From Candidatus Solibacter sp. (GTDB taxonomy: Bacteria > Acidobacteriota > Terriglobia > Bryobacterales > Bryobacteraceae): a stretch of DNA of 10,762 bases. The DNA lies in assembly GCA_017883345.1 (NCBI GenBank), contig JADGNT010000087.1, forward strand, positions 1-10,762, written 5' to 3'. Of the stretch, positions 1 through 6,865 are shown in pieces (position 1 is the stretch's first letter; each line of letters starts with the position of its first letter). A program made the translations under genes and the position numbers. Below the pieces are notes generated by a model, which saw only the letters and a list, made by a program, of their open reading frames with translations, was not told the origin of the DNA and made no database searches.

Positions 1-704
1 TGGTTTTCAAGGTGAACGATCACCAGTACGTGATGATCTTCCCAGGCTGGAAGGGGCCGGAGCAACTCATCCTCGCGCACATTGCTTTCGAGACGGACAA
101 TGCTCCGCAGCTTCGCGACTACCTCGCCAGTAACGGCGTGAGGGTGCCGGAGACTGTGCCGAAAAGCCCCGATGGGAACTTCAGCTTCATGATCAAAGAC
201 CCCGACGGCCACGACGTGGAGTTCGTCCAATATCTGCCCGGTTCGCTGCACTCGCGCAATTTCGGGAAGTTTCTTCCGGCGACACGAGTGTCGGAGCGGA
301 TCATCCACGTGGGGACGACGGTGTCCGACCGCGCTGCGTACGATCACCTCTACCGCGATATTCTCGGATTCCGCGAGTTCTGGCACGGCGGCCCGACGGA
401 CGAGCAGATCAATTGGGTGGACATGCGGGTGCCCGATGGCACCGATTGGTACGAGTACATGCTGAACGTGAAGAACCCGAGCGCCCGCACGCTCGGCGTC
501 ATGAACCACATGGCTCTCGGGGTTCCGGACGTCCAGACCGGCTACAAGACAGTACAGAGCCGGGGCCTGACACCAGCCGAAGGTCCGAAGATCGGACGGG
601 ACGGCAAGTGGCAATTGAATCTTTACGACGCGAACCTGACGCGGACGGAACTGATGGAGCCAAAGCCGGTCCAGAAGCCGTGTTGCTCGCCGATGATCAA
701 CTGA
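1..704 (+). CDS. VOC-family (glyoxalase/extradiol dioxygenase fold) protein, 5'-truncated by window
   Basis: The reading frame is already open at the left edge (codons start at base 3), so the gene begins outside the window. The GTG at 12 lies inside a beta strand and is unlikely to be the start. About 233 residues are visible and contain three beta-alpha-beta-beta-beta half-modules. Each has the usual His near its start and Glu near its end: His codon 78-80 with Glu 219-221, His 306-308 with Glu 453-455, and His 507-509 with Glu 648-650. The first visible module also has the typical D-P-D-G-H turn before its Glu. VOC sites are built from paired modules, so an odd number implies at least one more module upstream. 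The family covers lyases, dioxygenases and isomerases, and nothing here fixes the substrate. The C-terminus carries a Cys-Cys pair. The gap to the next gene is 26 bp on the same strand, so co-transcription is likely. Confidence 0.85.
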   Translation, partial: VFKVNDHQYVMIFPGWKGPEQLILAHIAFETDNAPQLRDYLASNGVRVPETVPKSPDGNFSFMIKDPDGHDVEFVQYLPGSLHSRNFGKFLPATRVSERIIHVGTTVSDRAAYDHLYRDILGFREFWHGGPTDEQINWVDMRVPDGTDWYEYMLNVKNPSARTLGVMNHMALGVPDVQTGYKTVQSRGLTPAEGPKIGRDGKWQLNLYDANLTRTELMEPKPVQKPCCSPMIN

Positions 705-730
705 GCGCCTTCAAGGAAATGGGAAGCCAC

Positions 731-1783
731 ATGAATCTCAAGACTACCCGGCGCCGTTTCGTCGGCGTAACCGCGCTCGCGGCGGCAGGGCCGCCAGCCT
801 TCGGTGCCGAGGCGAGCGCCGGCCCTAAGTCGATCGACGCCTGGGGACACGTCTCGCTGCCGCGCTTCATGAGCGCCGAAGAGTACCTGGAACTGATGGA
901 TGCCAACGGTGTGGAGGCCGCGATTGTCGGCACTGCCGCGACCTGCCCGAACCTGACCGAGTTGTCGCGCACGGCTGTTCGCTACGGCAATCGCTTCCGG
1001 GTGATCGGGATGCCTTCGGGCCGGACTCCCCAGGAAAGAGCGGACTGCGTGAAGGCGCAGATGGACTGCGGATTCCAGGGCATCCGGCTCCAGACCACAG
1101 TGGCGGTCCGGGAGCCGGAGTTGCTCGACATCATTGGTAAGGCCGGCGGTACTCCCTACATCGAGGGCAACGAGGCATACCGGGTGGCCGCGGACACACT
1201 GGTCGGTTTCCTCGAGCGATATCCGGCGTGTGTTGTTTGTGGCACGCACTTCGCCGGTCCGACCGACCCGTCGATCCTTTCCAGGGACGCCGCTGTGGCA
1301 CGCCTTTTCGGACACCCGCGGTTCCTGGTGATCTTCTCGCGCCAGGGGTACATGGACCCGGTTTCATTGAAGGCGTGGACGCGGGCGGTGGTCAAGGTCG
1401 CGGGGTGGGATAGGCTGCTTTACGGCAGCGAGTTCCCCGTCGCTCTGTGGCGCGATGAGACCTTGCGTTCGACCCAGACGTGGATCGACACCGCGGGCTT
1501 GGCACCGACCGCTGCCGAACGCAACAAATTCCTTCTGGAAAACGCGCGCCGCGTGTTCTTTTCCTCGCCCCGCCCGGCACGCCAAATCGATGCCATATGG
1601 AACCGCATGAATGAGAAGACCGACGCCCCGGTCTGGCTCTTCCAGAAACTCGGCGTCGATTTGCCCGAGGAGGCGCACCGCAAGATCCTCAAGGCCTACC
1701 TCGCCAAAGGCGGCGATGCGCGAGCCGGCAGCTATCGCGATTTCGTCACCAGGCTGGTGGTGGACATGGCGCAGAAACTCTAG
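731..1783 (+). CDS. Tat-exported amidohydrolase-family (Amidohydro_2-like) protein with atypical metal site
   Basis: 350 residues. The N-terminus has a twin-arginine signal (TTRRRF, residues 5-10) followed by an Ala-rich hydrophobic stretch ending near residue 26, so the folded protein is probably exported by Tat. The rest reads as an amidohydrolase TIM barrel: opening strand I-D-A-W-G-H (35-40), G-F-Q-G-I-R-L (114-120), C-G-T-H (170-173), L-L-Y-G-S-E-F-P (229-236) and the closing helix with E-N-A-R-R-V-F (270-276). In the family the first metal His, the mid-barrel His and the final Asp are normally conserved. Here these positions are Trp38, Glu145 and Glu234, while His40 and His173 remain. 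It may be a non-hydrolytic or altered-metal member (decarboxylase-like relatives exist) or inactive. Residues 286-350 form an extra C-terminal tail. The in-frame ATG at 719 has AAGGA only one base upstream, which is too close, so 731 is preferred. Likely in one operon with the VOC gene. Confidence 0.85.
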   Translation: MNLKTTRRRFVGVTALAAAGPPAFGAEASAGPKSIDAWGHVSLPRFMSAEEYLELMDANGVEAAIVGTAATCPNLTELSRTAVRYGNRFRVIGMPSGRTPQERADCVKAQMDCGFQGIRLQTTVAVREPELLDIIGKAGGTPYIEGNEAYRVAADTLVGFLERYPACVVCGTHFAGPTDPSILSRDAAVARLFGHPRFLVIFSRQGYMDPVSLKAWTRAVVKVAGWDRLLYGSEFPVALWRDETLRSTQTWIDTAGLAPTAAERNKFLLENARRVFFSSPRPARQIDAIWNRMNEKTDAPVWLFQKLGVDLPEEAHRKILKAYLAKGGDARAGSYRDFVTRLVVDMAQKL

Positions 1784-1794
1784 CGGAAGCACGT

Positions 1795-2649
1795 TCACGC
1801 CAGCGCGCGCCGGCAGTATTCGAACGACTTCCTGAACTCCGCCACTCTATCTCCGCCGCGGTCGTGTTCGATGTGCGCGGGGATCTTCCAGCGATTCCTC
1901 TTCAGCAGTTGCAGGCATTCCCGGATGGGAGTGTCTCCTTCTCCGAATGGCATGCTGCCGCCCTGGCCCCTCTTGCGGTCTTTCAAGTGGATGGAGAGGA
2001 TCCGGTCGTGGTGCTTCCGGATGAAAGACACGGCATCGTATCCGGCCGCTGTGAAATGGCCGAGATCGAGGTTCACGCCGATGGAGCGCGAGTAACCGAG
2101 CGCCCGCTCAAAGCTCTCCGGTCCCGCGAACTCGTTCGGGTCCATCACGTTGGTTCTGCCATGCATGCCGACCGGCATCTTGTGTTTCTCGATGAACGGC
2201 GCCATCCGCTTGGCCAGCGATACGGTGGCCGACGAAGTCACCATGCAGTGGGCCCCCAGTTCGCGGCCGATCTCGAGACCGCGCTCGATCTCGTGGTCCG
2301 CGAATGTCTCGCGGAACTGAAAGTCGTAGGAGTAAAGCCGTATGCCCTCCGTCCTGAACCTCCTGGCGATCCCATGAAAGTAGCTGGCCGGCGTCTCGTC
2401 GCGCCACCGGGACAGTTCGGCATCCTTTCCGCTAGCGGCGCGCGGCTCCACGTGTCCTTGCCACAACTCACATTCGCCGATGCCGATCTCCAGCATCGCG
2501 CGGATCGCGCCGTCCAGATCCCGGTCGCTGAAACTGTTGGTCTGCGCCCCGATCTGCACGTCGGCGATGACCGAATTCGGTGGGGTCGAAGCCACGAGTG
2601 GCACGGCCGCGGCCGCCGCCAGTCTGCTGAAATCTCGCCTCGAATACAC
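1795..2649 (-). CDS. Tat-exported sugar phosphate isomerase/epimerase (xylose-isomerase-like TIM barrel)
   Basis: 284 residues. The protein opens with a Tat motif S-R-R-D-F and an Ala-rich stretch (residues 3-20), so it is probably exported folded. The barrel has the metal-site pattern of the AP endonuclease 2/xylose-isomerase-like family: Glu61 in C-E-L-W, His163 in G-M-H-G, Asp195 and His198 in L-D-L-G-H, His221 and Asp224 in I-H-L-K-D, and Glu261 in H-I-E-H-D. All expected ligands appear present, so an active enzyme on a sugar or keto-sugar is likely; the substrate cannot be read from sequence. The frame also offers a GTG at 2658, but the strong Shine-Dalgarno AAGGAGG overlaps it and sits 8 bases before the GTG at 2649, which is therefore taken as the start. 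Its 3' end faces the amidohydrolase gene across 11 bp. It is divergent from the aldo/keto reductase gene. Confidence 0.88.
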   Translation of the reverse strand: MYSRRDFSRLAAAAAVPLVASTPPNSVIADVQIGAQTNSFSDRDLDGAIRAMLEIGIGECELWQGHVEPRAASGKDAELSRWRDETPASYFHGIARRFRTEGIRLYSYDFQFRETFADHEIERGLEIGRELGAHCMVTSSATVSLAKRMAPFIEKHKMPVGMHGRTNVMDPNEFAGPESFERALGYSRSIGVNLDLGHFTAAGYDAVSFIRKHHDRILSIHLKDRKRGQGGSMPFGEGDTPIRECLQLLKRNRWKIPAHIEHDRGGDRVAEFRKSFEYCRRALA

Positions 2650-2657
2650 GGGCTTCA

Positions 2658-2664
2658 CCTCCTT
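2658..2664 (-). promoter_or_regulatory. Strong Shine-Dalgarno fixing the GTG start at 2649
   Basis: On the minus strand this reads AAGGAGG, a near-perfect anti-16S match. Its spacing to the GTG at 2649 is 8 bases. The other in-frame GTG (2658) overlaps the site itself and cannot use it, so the protein begins M-Y-S-R-R-D-F. Confidence 0.75.
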
Positions 2665-2671
2665 GAGCCTG

Positions 2672-2683
2672 CCAACTTACCAC
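2672..2683 (-). promoter_or_regulatory. Possible extended -10 for the isomerase gene at 2649
   Basis: On the minus strand this reads GTGGTAAGTTGG, giving a TG followed by TAAGTT, a weak extended -10 match. It lies just upstream of the AAGGAGG site. A very similar GTGGTAA-T-GTTTGG motif lies on the other strand at 2741-2754, ahead of the divergent gene. No convincing -35 was seen. This is pattern-based only. Confidence 0.25.
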
Positions 2684-2707
2684 GCGGCCCGCGCGCGCGC
2701 AATTCTC

Positions 2708-2731
2708 ACCTCCGGCACCGTCGCCGGAGGT
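2708..2731. repeat. Perfect 9-bp inverted repeat between divergent genes
   Basis: ACCTCCGGC (2708-2716) and GCCGGAGGT (2723-2731) are perfect reverse complements separated by a 6-base loop ACCGTC. The repeat lies between the starts of the minus-strand isomerase and the plus-strand aldo/keto reductase. No run of T follows on either side, so an intrinsic terminator is unlikely. It could be an operator shared by the divergent promoters, or an mRNA hairpin. Function not shown. Confidence 0.5.
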
Positions 2732-2740
2732 TCCGCTCCT

Positions 2741-2754
2741 GTGGTAATGTTTGG
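2741..2754 (+). promoter_or_regulatory. Possible extended -10 for the aldo/keto reductase gene
   Basis: The motif GTGGTAATGTTTGG contains TG (2742-2743), one base, then TAATGT, a weak -10. It lies 30-40 bases before the ATG at 2784 and resembles the motif on the opposite strand at 2672-2683. No clear -35 precedes it. The pairing of like motifs in a divergent promoter region is the main support. Confidence 0.25.
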
Positions 2755-2783
2755 GTTCAGTGCGAACAGGAGCGCGGCTGCAG

Positions 2784-3755
2784 ATGAATCACAGAGCCAT
2801 GGGATCGACAGGACGCAGGACCTTCATCGGTGCGGCTTTCGCCGGACTGGGGATCACAGGCTTGAACGCCCGTCCACAAAAGCCCCAGGTGGGCGCCACG
2901 CCGATGCGTGAGTTCGGCAAGACGGGTGTGAAGCTGACCGTGGTCGGACAAGGCGGCGCGCGCCTGGCCCTGCTCCGCAACAAGGAGGCCGCACGCCCCC
3001 AGGTGCGGCACGCCTACGACCTGGGCCTGAATTACTTTGACTGCGCGCATGCCTACTGGGATGGCCATTCCGAAGAAGTCTACGGCGACGTTTTGTCGGA
3101 CGTCCGCAAACAGGTCTTCATCACGACCAAGTCCACCAAACGGACACGCGTCGAGGCCGAGCAGGACCTGCACGCCTCGCTGAAAAGCTTGAAGAGCGAC
3201 TACGTGGACCTCTGGCAGATGCACGGAATCCAGGACCAGAAGGACGTGGATCAGATCTTCGCTCCGGGCGGAGCCATCGAGGCGTTCGAAGGCGCGAAAA
3301 AGGCGGGAAAATGCCGCTTCTTCGGCTTCACCGGCCACCATGATCCGAACGCGCACGTGTCCATGCTGAAGGCTTACGACAAGTGGGATTCGATCCTCAT
3401 GCCGCTCCACGCCGCCGACCCGGCCTATTTGAGCTTCGAGAAAATCACCCTACCCGTGGCCCGGGAGCGAGGCATTGGAGTGCAGGCCATGAAAGTCTTC
3501 GGCAACGCATTCCTGCTTCGGGTCCTGAATGCCGAAGAGTGCCTGAAGTATGCGTTGAGCCTGCCCATCCATTGCGCCGCCGTCGGCTGCAGCACCATCG
3601 GCCAATTGGACGACGACGTGCGCTTCGCTCAGAACTTCAAGCCGTACACCGCGGATCAGATGGAAGAGGTGCGCAATCGTGCGCTCACGGCCGGGCCCGG
3701 CGGCCTGCATGGCCCTGAACTGGAGTATTGGAAGATCGGCGGCGTGTGGAAATAG
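2784..3755 (+). CDS. Tat-exported aldo/keto reductase
   Basis: 323 residues. The N-terminus has a twin-arginine signal (G-R-R-T-F-I, residues 10-15) and a hydrophobic stretch ending near residue 29. The AKR barrel follows with the full catalytic tetrad visible: Asp86 (Y-F-D-C-A), Tyr91 (H-A-Y-W), Lys116 (T-T-K-S) and His147 (Q-M-H-G). The C-terminal A-V-G-C-S-T-I-G segment fits the NADP-phosphate loop region of the family. AKRs reduce carbonyls or oxidise alcohols with NAD(P)(H); Tat export would let it fold with cofactor before transport. The chosen ATG has AGGAG 11 bases upstream (2768-2772); the ATG at 2799 has no ribosome site. The C-terminus (P-E-L-E-Y-W-K) resembles acidobacterial Tat-exported AKRs. 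It is convergent with the large glycosidase-like gene (32-bp gap). Family assignment is firm, substrate unknown. Confidence 0.9.
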   Translation: MNHRAMGSTGRRTFIGAAFAGLGITGLNARPQKPQVGATPMREFGKTGVKLTVVGQGGARLALLRNKEAARPQVRHAYDLGLNYFDCAHAYWDGHSEEVYGDVLSDVRKQVFITTKSTKRTRVEAEQDLHASLKSLKSDYVDLWQMHGIQDQKDVDQIFAPGGAIEAFEGAKKAGKCRFFGFTGHHDPNAHVSMLKAYDKWDSILMPLHAADPAYLSFEKITLPVARERGIGVQAMKVFGNAFLLRVLNAEECLKYALSLPIHCAAVGCSTIGQLDDDVRFAQNFKPYTADQMEEVRNRALTAGPGGLHGPELEYWKIGGVWK

Positions 3756-3787
3756 CCTGGTCGTGCCGAGCCGCCGATCCCTGAGTC

Positions 3788-5614
3788 TCAATTCGCCGAG
3801 AGGACACGATAGGAAGCGCGCGTCAACGGAACTTCGAAGACGGTGGCCGCGGGAGCGACCACTCCTCCCCGACCGCCCATGACGGCCTGCGGCCGGCCGG
3901 TCAGTTCCTCACCGGTCACAAGATCGTGAAGCCTGGTGATGCGACCGTCGGTTACAACGCGCGCGGTCACCGGATTGTCCTGGAAGGACTCGACGATGAA
4001 CCTGTCGTTATCGTAAACGAACAGGCTCACCATACTCGGCGCGTCCAGGCGTACGTACATATCCTTCGCAATCACATTGCGGATGGAGGCCAACACGTTC
4101 TGCGGATACTGATACAGGTCGCCTTCATCCTGGGGAATGGTCAGGACGTAGAGCAAGCCTTTGGAGTACTTGGTAGAGAGCAGAACCGGCGTGCCCGACG
4201 TGCGGTTCGCCGAGGTAAAAGCGCTCACCACCTCCCATGAGTCATTGGTGGCGTACCGGATTTTGGGAAGGAGAATCGCTTCGTCCAGCCTGGCTCCCCG
4301 TCCGCCGCGCCCGGCGAACTCGCGCGTGGCCACTGTCTGTCCGGTGTATTCCAGCTCGACGATGTCCTCAATGCCTTTCCCCTGCAGCGCCTTCAGCAGA
4401 CCCGACGTGATCACCACAGTGTTGCCTGCCACGAGTTGCTTTTTGATCTTGCTCACAATGGCCGGATCGAACCTGGCCTGCTCCGTCAGCAACACGGTCT
4501 TCGCGTCCGTGGGGAACTCCGGAACGATGTCCATGGGAATCCCGATCATCCCCAGGTAGCTGGGCAGATGGTCTTCGCCCGACGAGTGAAAAGGTTTGTA
4601 GGTCTTCACGCCGATGGGCTTGCCGAGTTTGCCGATGAAGCTATCCACCTGAGCGAAGACCTTGCCCGCGGCCTGCGCCGTCGGCGAATCCGGAACCATG
4701 GTGCCATCGTCCTTGCGTGTGGGGCGGTAAATGGCGCCGATGTTGAAGATCGTGATCTCCGGCGCCTTGGCGAACAGGGTCAGCCAGAGTTGCTCATCCA
4801 AACGGCCCGGGATATTGCTGCCGCCCTGGTCCACCCAGCCGCCGCCGTTGCCACCAGGCTTGAGGTTCTCGAAGTAGCGCACGATTGAATACCCGTGGTA
4901 TTGCTGCAGGTGCTGGTTGCCGCTGGGATCGCGGGTTTCCGTGCCGGTATAGATCTTGTCGAAGAACTTGGGCTCGGTCTCCAGGTTGAATCCCAGGAAC
5001 TGGAAATGGTCGTACCAGTTCGGATACTTGATGATGACCTTGACCTTCGGGTTGACGGCCCGCGCCGGCGCCACAACCAGGTTCCGTCCGGCCTCGTCCA
5101 TCTGCGCCAGCCGGAACTGCGTCCAGGTGCGATCGCCCTTGGCTTGGATATCGCTATCGGCCTTGCAGTCCGTGAAGAAGAAGTCATCGAGAATGAACTC
5201 GTCAAAGTTCCTGGCGGTGAACTCGACAATGCTCTTGAGCTTCTGCCGGTGCTCAGGGTTCGAATAACAGTACGTTTCGAACTGGTTCATCTCGCTCACC
5301 GTAACCGTGATGCCGCCGGAAACCTTGACGCCTTTGCTCAGGAAGAACTTCTTGGCCAGGTCCAGCGTCGCCTGATCCACCACCACCATATCGCGCGACG
5401 TCTCCAGGTAGATCTTGTCCACTTTCATGTGTTTCGACACGGCTTGCCAGTGGTTTTCGAGCCACGCGGGGTCGTTCATCTGCCGCGTTTCATAGACCCG
5501 GCTGTAGAGGGCAACGTCGAAATTCTGGTAGTTGTTTCCGCCCGCCAGGGCGGTGGAAAGCGTGAACAGCGCGAAACCAATCGGGCGAAGCAGAATTCCG
5601 GGAGCACGGGTCAT
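3788..5614 (-). CDS. Secreted GH42-like multidomain protein (putative glycosidase; barrel plus GATase-like domain)
   Basis: 608 residues. A Sec-type signal peptide spans residues 1-24 (hydrophobic core 7-22, cleavage near A-L-A-G-G). Residues about 30-335 look like a TIM barrel: strand ends such as K-I-Y-L-E-T (67-72), E-F-I-L-D-D-F-F-F (139-147), V-I-I-K-Y-P (193-198) and K-I-Y-T-G-T-E-T (220-227) place acidic residues where glycosidases keep their catalytic pair. Residues about 335-425 resemble the GATase-like 'trimerization' domain of GH42 enzymes (P-E-F-P near 365, then V-L-L-T and T-V-V-I-T-S-G). The rest is beta-rich with a Gly/Arg-rich loop (435-442). I recognise no named family, so glycoside processing is an inference from architecture. 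The ATG at 5614 has AGGA about 8 bases upstream and gives a proper signal peptide; the open frame further upstream, to 5914, runs through the promoter region and the divergent gene and is rejected. Confidence 0.8.
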   Translation of the reverse strand: MTRAPGILLRPIGFALFTLSTALAGGNNYQNFDVALYSRVYETRQMNDPAWLENHWQAVSKHMKVDKIYLETSRDMVVVDQATLDLAKKFFLSKGVKVSGGITVTVSEMNQFETYCYSNPEHRQKLKSIVEFTARNFDEFILDDFFFTDCKADSDIQAKGDRTWTQFRLAQMDEAGRNLVVAPARAVNPKVKVIIKYPNWYDHFQFLGFNLETEPKFFDKIYTGTETRDPSGNQHLQQYHGYSIVRYFENLKPGGNGGGWVDQGGSNIPGRLDEQLWLTLFAKAPEITIFNIGAIYRPTRKDDGTMVPDSPTAQAAGKVFAQVDSFIGKLGKPIGVKTYKPFHSSGEDHLPSYLGMIGIPMDIVPEFPTDAKTVLLTEQARFDPAIVSKIKKQLVAGNTVVITSGLLKALQGKGIEDIVELEYTGQTVATREFAGRGGRGARLDEAILLPKIRYATNDSWEVVSAFTSANRTSGTPVLLSTKYSKGLLYVLTIPQDEGDLYQYPQNVLASIRNVIAKDMYVRLDAPSMVSLFVYDNDRFIVESFQDNPVTARVVTDGRITRLHDLVTGEELTGRPQAVMGGRGGVVAPAATVFEVPLTRASYRVLSAN

Positions 5615-5749
5615 AAATGGGTCCTCGATTGTCACTCTTGTCGGTATGGGCGGCGCCAGCGCGTTGGGCCCGGTGGGTGTCCGCCGCCGGTCACAGTTCG
5701 ATCTCTCAGAGGATAACTCCTGGCGCGCGGAATGGCACTCGAAGCGGGG

Positions 5750-5758
5750 TGCTACAAT
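5750..5758 (+). promoter_or_regulatory. Probable extended -10 promoter element for the isomerase gene at 5814
   Basis: TGC followed by TACAAT is a good extended -10 (five of six bases match TATAAT, with an upstream TG). It lies 55 bases before the ATG at 5814. No good -35 was seen at 16-18 bp spacing, as is usual for extended -10 promoters. It stands out within the 199-bp divergent region 5615-5813. Confidence 0.5.
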
Positions 5759-5813
5759 CCACGCAGGTTGGCGCCAAGCGGCAGGATCATCCGCCGCGAG
5801 GGCCAGGAAACTC

Positions 5814-6689
5814 ATGAAAGACATCTCTCGACGTACCCTCTTGAGAACCGCGGGAGTGCTCGCCAGCAGCGGCGCCTTGGCTTCTCCATCCAGCCCACGC
5901 AGCCTGAAAGCCATCGGCGTACAGCTCTACACGGTCCGCGACGTGATCGCGAATGGCGACCCGGCCGAAGTGCTGAAGACGCTGGATGCGATCGGCTTTC
6001 GCGAAGCCGAGGTCATCTGGGCGAGCCTGGATCGAGTCTGGCCCGGCCTCCGGCAGACGAAGATGCGGCCGGTGAGCATACATATGGACTCCGAGCTTTT
6101 CAAGGCCGAAAACCGCGCGAAGCTCACCGCTGCCATCGGCACCGTCAAACAGCACGGCTTCGAGTACTTGGTCTATCCAGCCGTCCCGCGTCCCGAGCGG
6201 ACGGCCGGCATGGATCGCTTCAAGGCGCTCGCCGACACGCTGAATGAGGTGGGCGCGCTGTGCCACAAGAGCGGCCTCAAGCTCTGCTACCACAACCACG
6301 CTTTCGAGTTCAGGGCGATCGGCTCATCGACACCCTGGGAACTGATTACGGGGCAGACCGACAAGGGCCTGGTCGGGTTCGAGTTGGACATCTTCTGGCT
6401 CAGTGTTGCGGGGCACGATCCGGTTGACATGCTAAAGCGCTACGTCGGCCGAGTGCCGTTGTTGCACGTCAAGAACAAGCCCGACGGCATTCCGGTCCAG
6501 TTCAACGAAACGGTGCCCGCCGGCGCTTTCCGCGAAGTCGGCAACGGGGTATTGAACATCGCCGGGATTCTTGGCGCCGCCACGGACAACGGCGTGAAAC
6601 ACTTCTTTGTGGAACAGGACCAGACCCCGGGCAATCCCGTCGACAGCCTTCGCCAGAGTTACGATTATTTGCGCAAGCTGACGTTTTAA
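5814..6689 (+). CDS. Tat-exported sugar phosphate isomerase/epimerase (TIM barrel)
   Basis: 291 residues. Tat motif S-R-R-T-L-L (5-10) and a hydrophobic stretch to about residue 23. The barrel begins at I-G-V-Q-L-Y-T-V-R (34-42), a hallmark opening of this group of xylose-isomerase-like proteins. Likely metal or substrate residues are Glu66, His160 and His162 (C-Y-H-N-H), Glu165, Glu190 and Asp192 (F-E-L-D-I-F-W), His218 and Lys220 (L-L-H-V-K), and Glu268 (V-E-Q-D). The Y-H-N-H-x-F-E-F and E-L-D-x-x-W motifs are typical of the subgroup that includes inosose dehydratase-like and 3-keto-sugar-acting proteins, but substrate cannot be assigned. It is not a close copy of the isomerase at 1795-2649: the metal motifs differ in context. 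The start has AGGAAA just upstream (5805-5810). It is divergent from the glycosidase-like gene and may share control with it. Confidence 0.9.
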   Translation: MKDISRRTLLRTAGVLASSGALASPSSPRSLKAIGVQLYTVRDVIANGDPAEVLKTLDAIGFREAEVIWASLDRVWPGLRQTKMRPVSIHMDSELFKAENRAKLTAAIGTVKQHGFEYLVYPAVPRPERTAGMDRFKALADTLNEVGALCHKSGLKLCYHNHAFEFRAIGSSTPWELITGQTDKGLVGFELDIFWLSVAGHDPVDMLKRYVGRVPLLHVKNKPDGIPVQFNETVPAGAFREVGNGVLNIAGILGAATDNGVKHFFVEQDQTPGNPVDSLRQSYDYLRKLTF

Positions 6690-6784
6690 GTCCCGGGGCG
6701 CAGTGAGCAGCCGGCCCTTCTGGAGTTCGGAAACGCGACTCATTTCAATGGACGCGTCCTGGCGCCCTGCAACACCTGCAACCC

Positions 6785-6793
6785 GGGGGGGGG
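6785..6793 (+). repeat. G9 homopolymer tract in intergenic region
   Basis: Nine consecutive G follow CCC in the gap between the isomerase gene and the jelly-roll cluster. It is about 70 bases upstream of the ATG at 6866. Tracts of this length are prone to slippage and to sequencing error. No regulatory role is shown. Confidence 0.6.
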
Positions 6794-6820
6794 CGGAATC
6801 ATGATAACCATTGCCAAAAC

Positions 6821-6849
6821 TTGTCCACGTCTGCAATTCTTAGTACAAG
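6821..6849 (+). promoter_or_regulatory. Possible sigma70-type promoter ahead of the jelly-roll gene cluster
   Basis: TTGTCC (6821-6826) and TACAAG (6844-6849) are each four of six matches to -35 and -10 with an exact 17-bp spacer. A start site about 7 bases downstream would give a very short leader before the ATG at 6866, overlapping the ribosome site, which weakens the call. It lies in the 176-bp gap 6690-6865, which holds no other gene. Confidence 0.25.
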
Positions 6850-6865
6850 ATATGGAAGGGGCACG

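Noticed and set aside
413..730. N-terminal extension of the amidohydrolase frame to a start at 413.
   Set aside because: It overlaps the VOC gene out of frame, is Arg/Glu-rich low-complexity sequence, and would bury the Tat signal inside the protein.
719..733. A start at 719 giving M-G-S-H-M, which looks like a tag-vector remnant.
   Set aside because: There is no NdeI site (bases read CACATG), no other vector sequence, and natural gene context on both sides. It is a coincidence.
1864..2787. 307-residue plus-strand frame opposite the isomerase at 1795-2649.
   Set aside because: The opposite strand has a full Tat signal, metal motifs and a strong ribosome site. This frame has none.
3756..3787. 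Terminator between the convergent aldo/keto reductase and glycosidase-like genes.
   Set aside because: No stem-loop with a T tract is visible in the 32-bp gap.
4895..5716. 273-residue plus-strand frame opposite the glycosidase-like gene.
   Set aside because: It is rich in Val/Leu/Arg/His with no motif or ribosome site and runs into the divergent promoter region.
5733..5752. TGGCAC near 5733 as a sigma54 -24 element.
   Set aside because: No TTGC-type -12 element follows at the required spacing.
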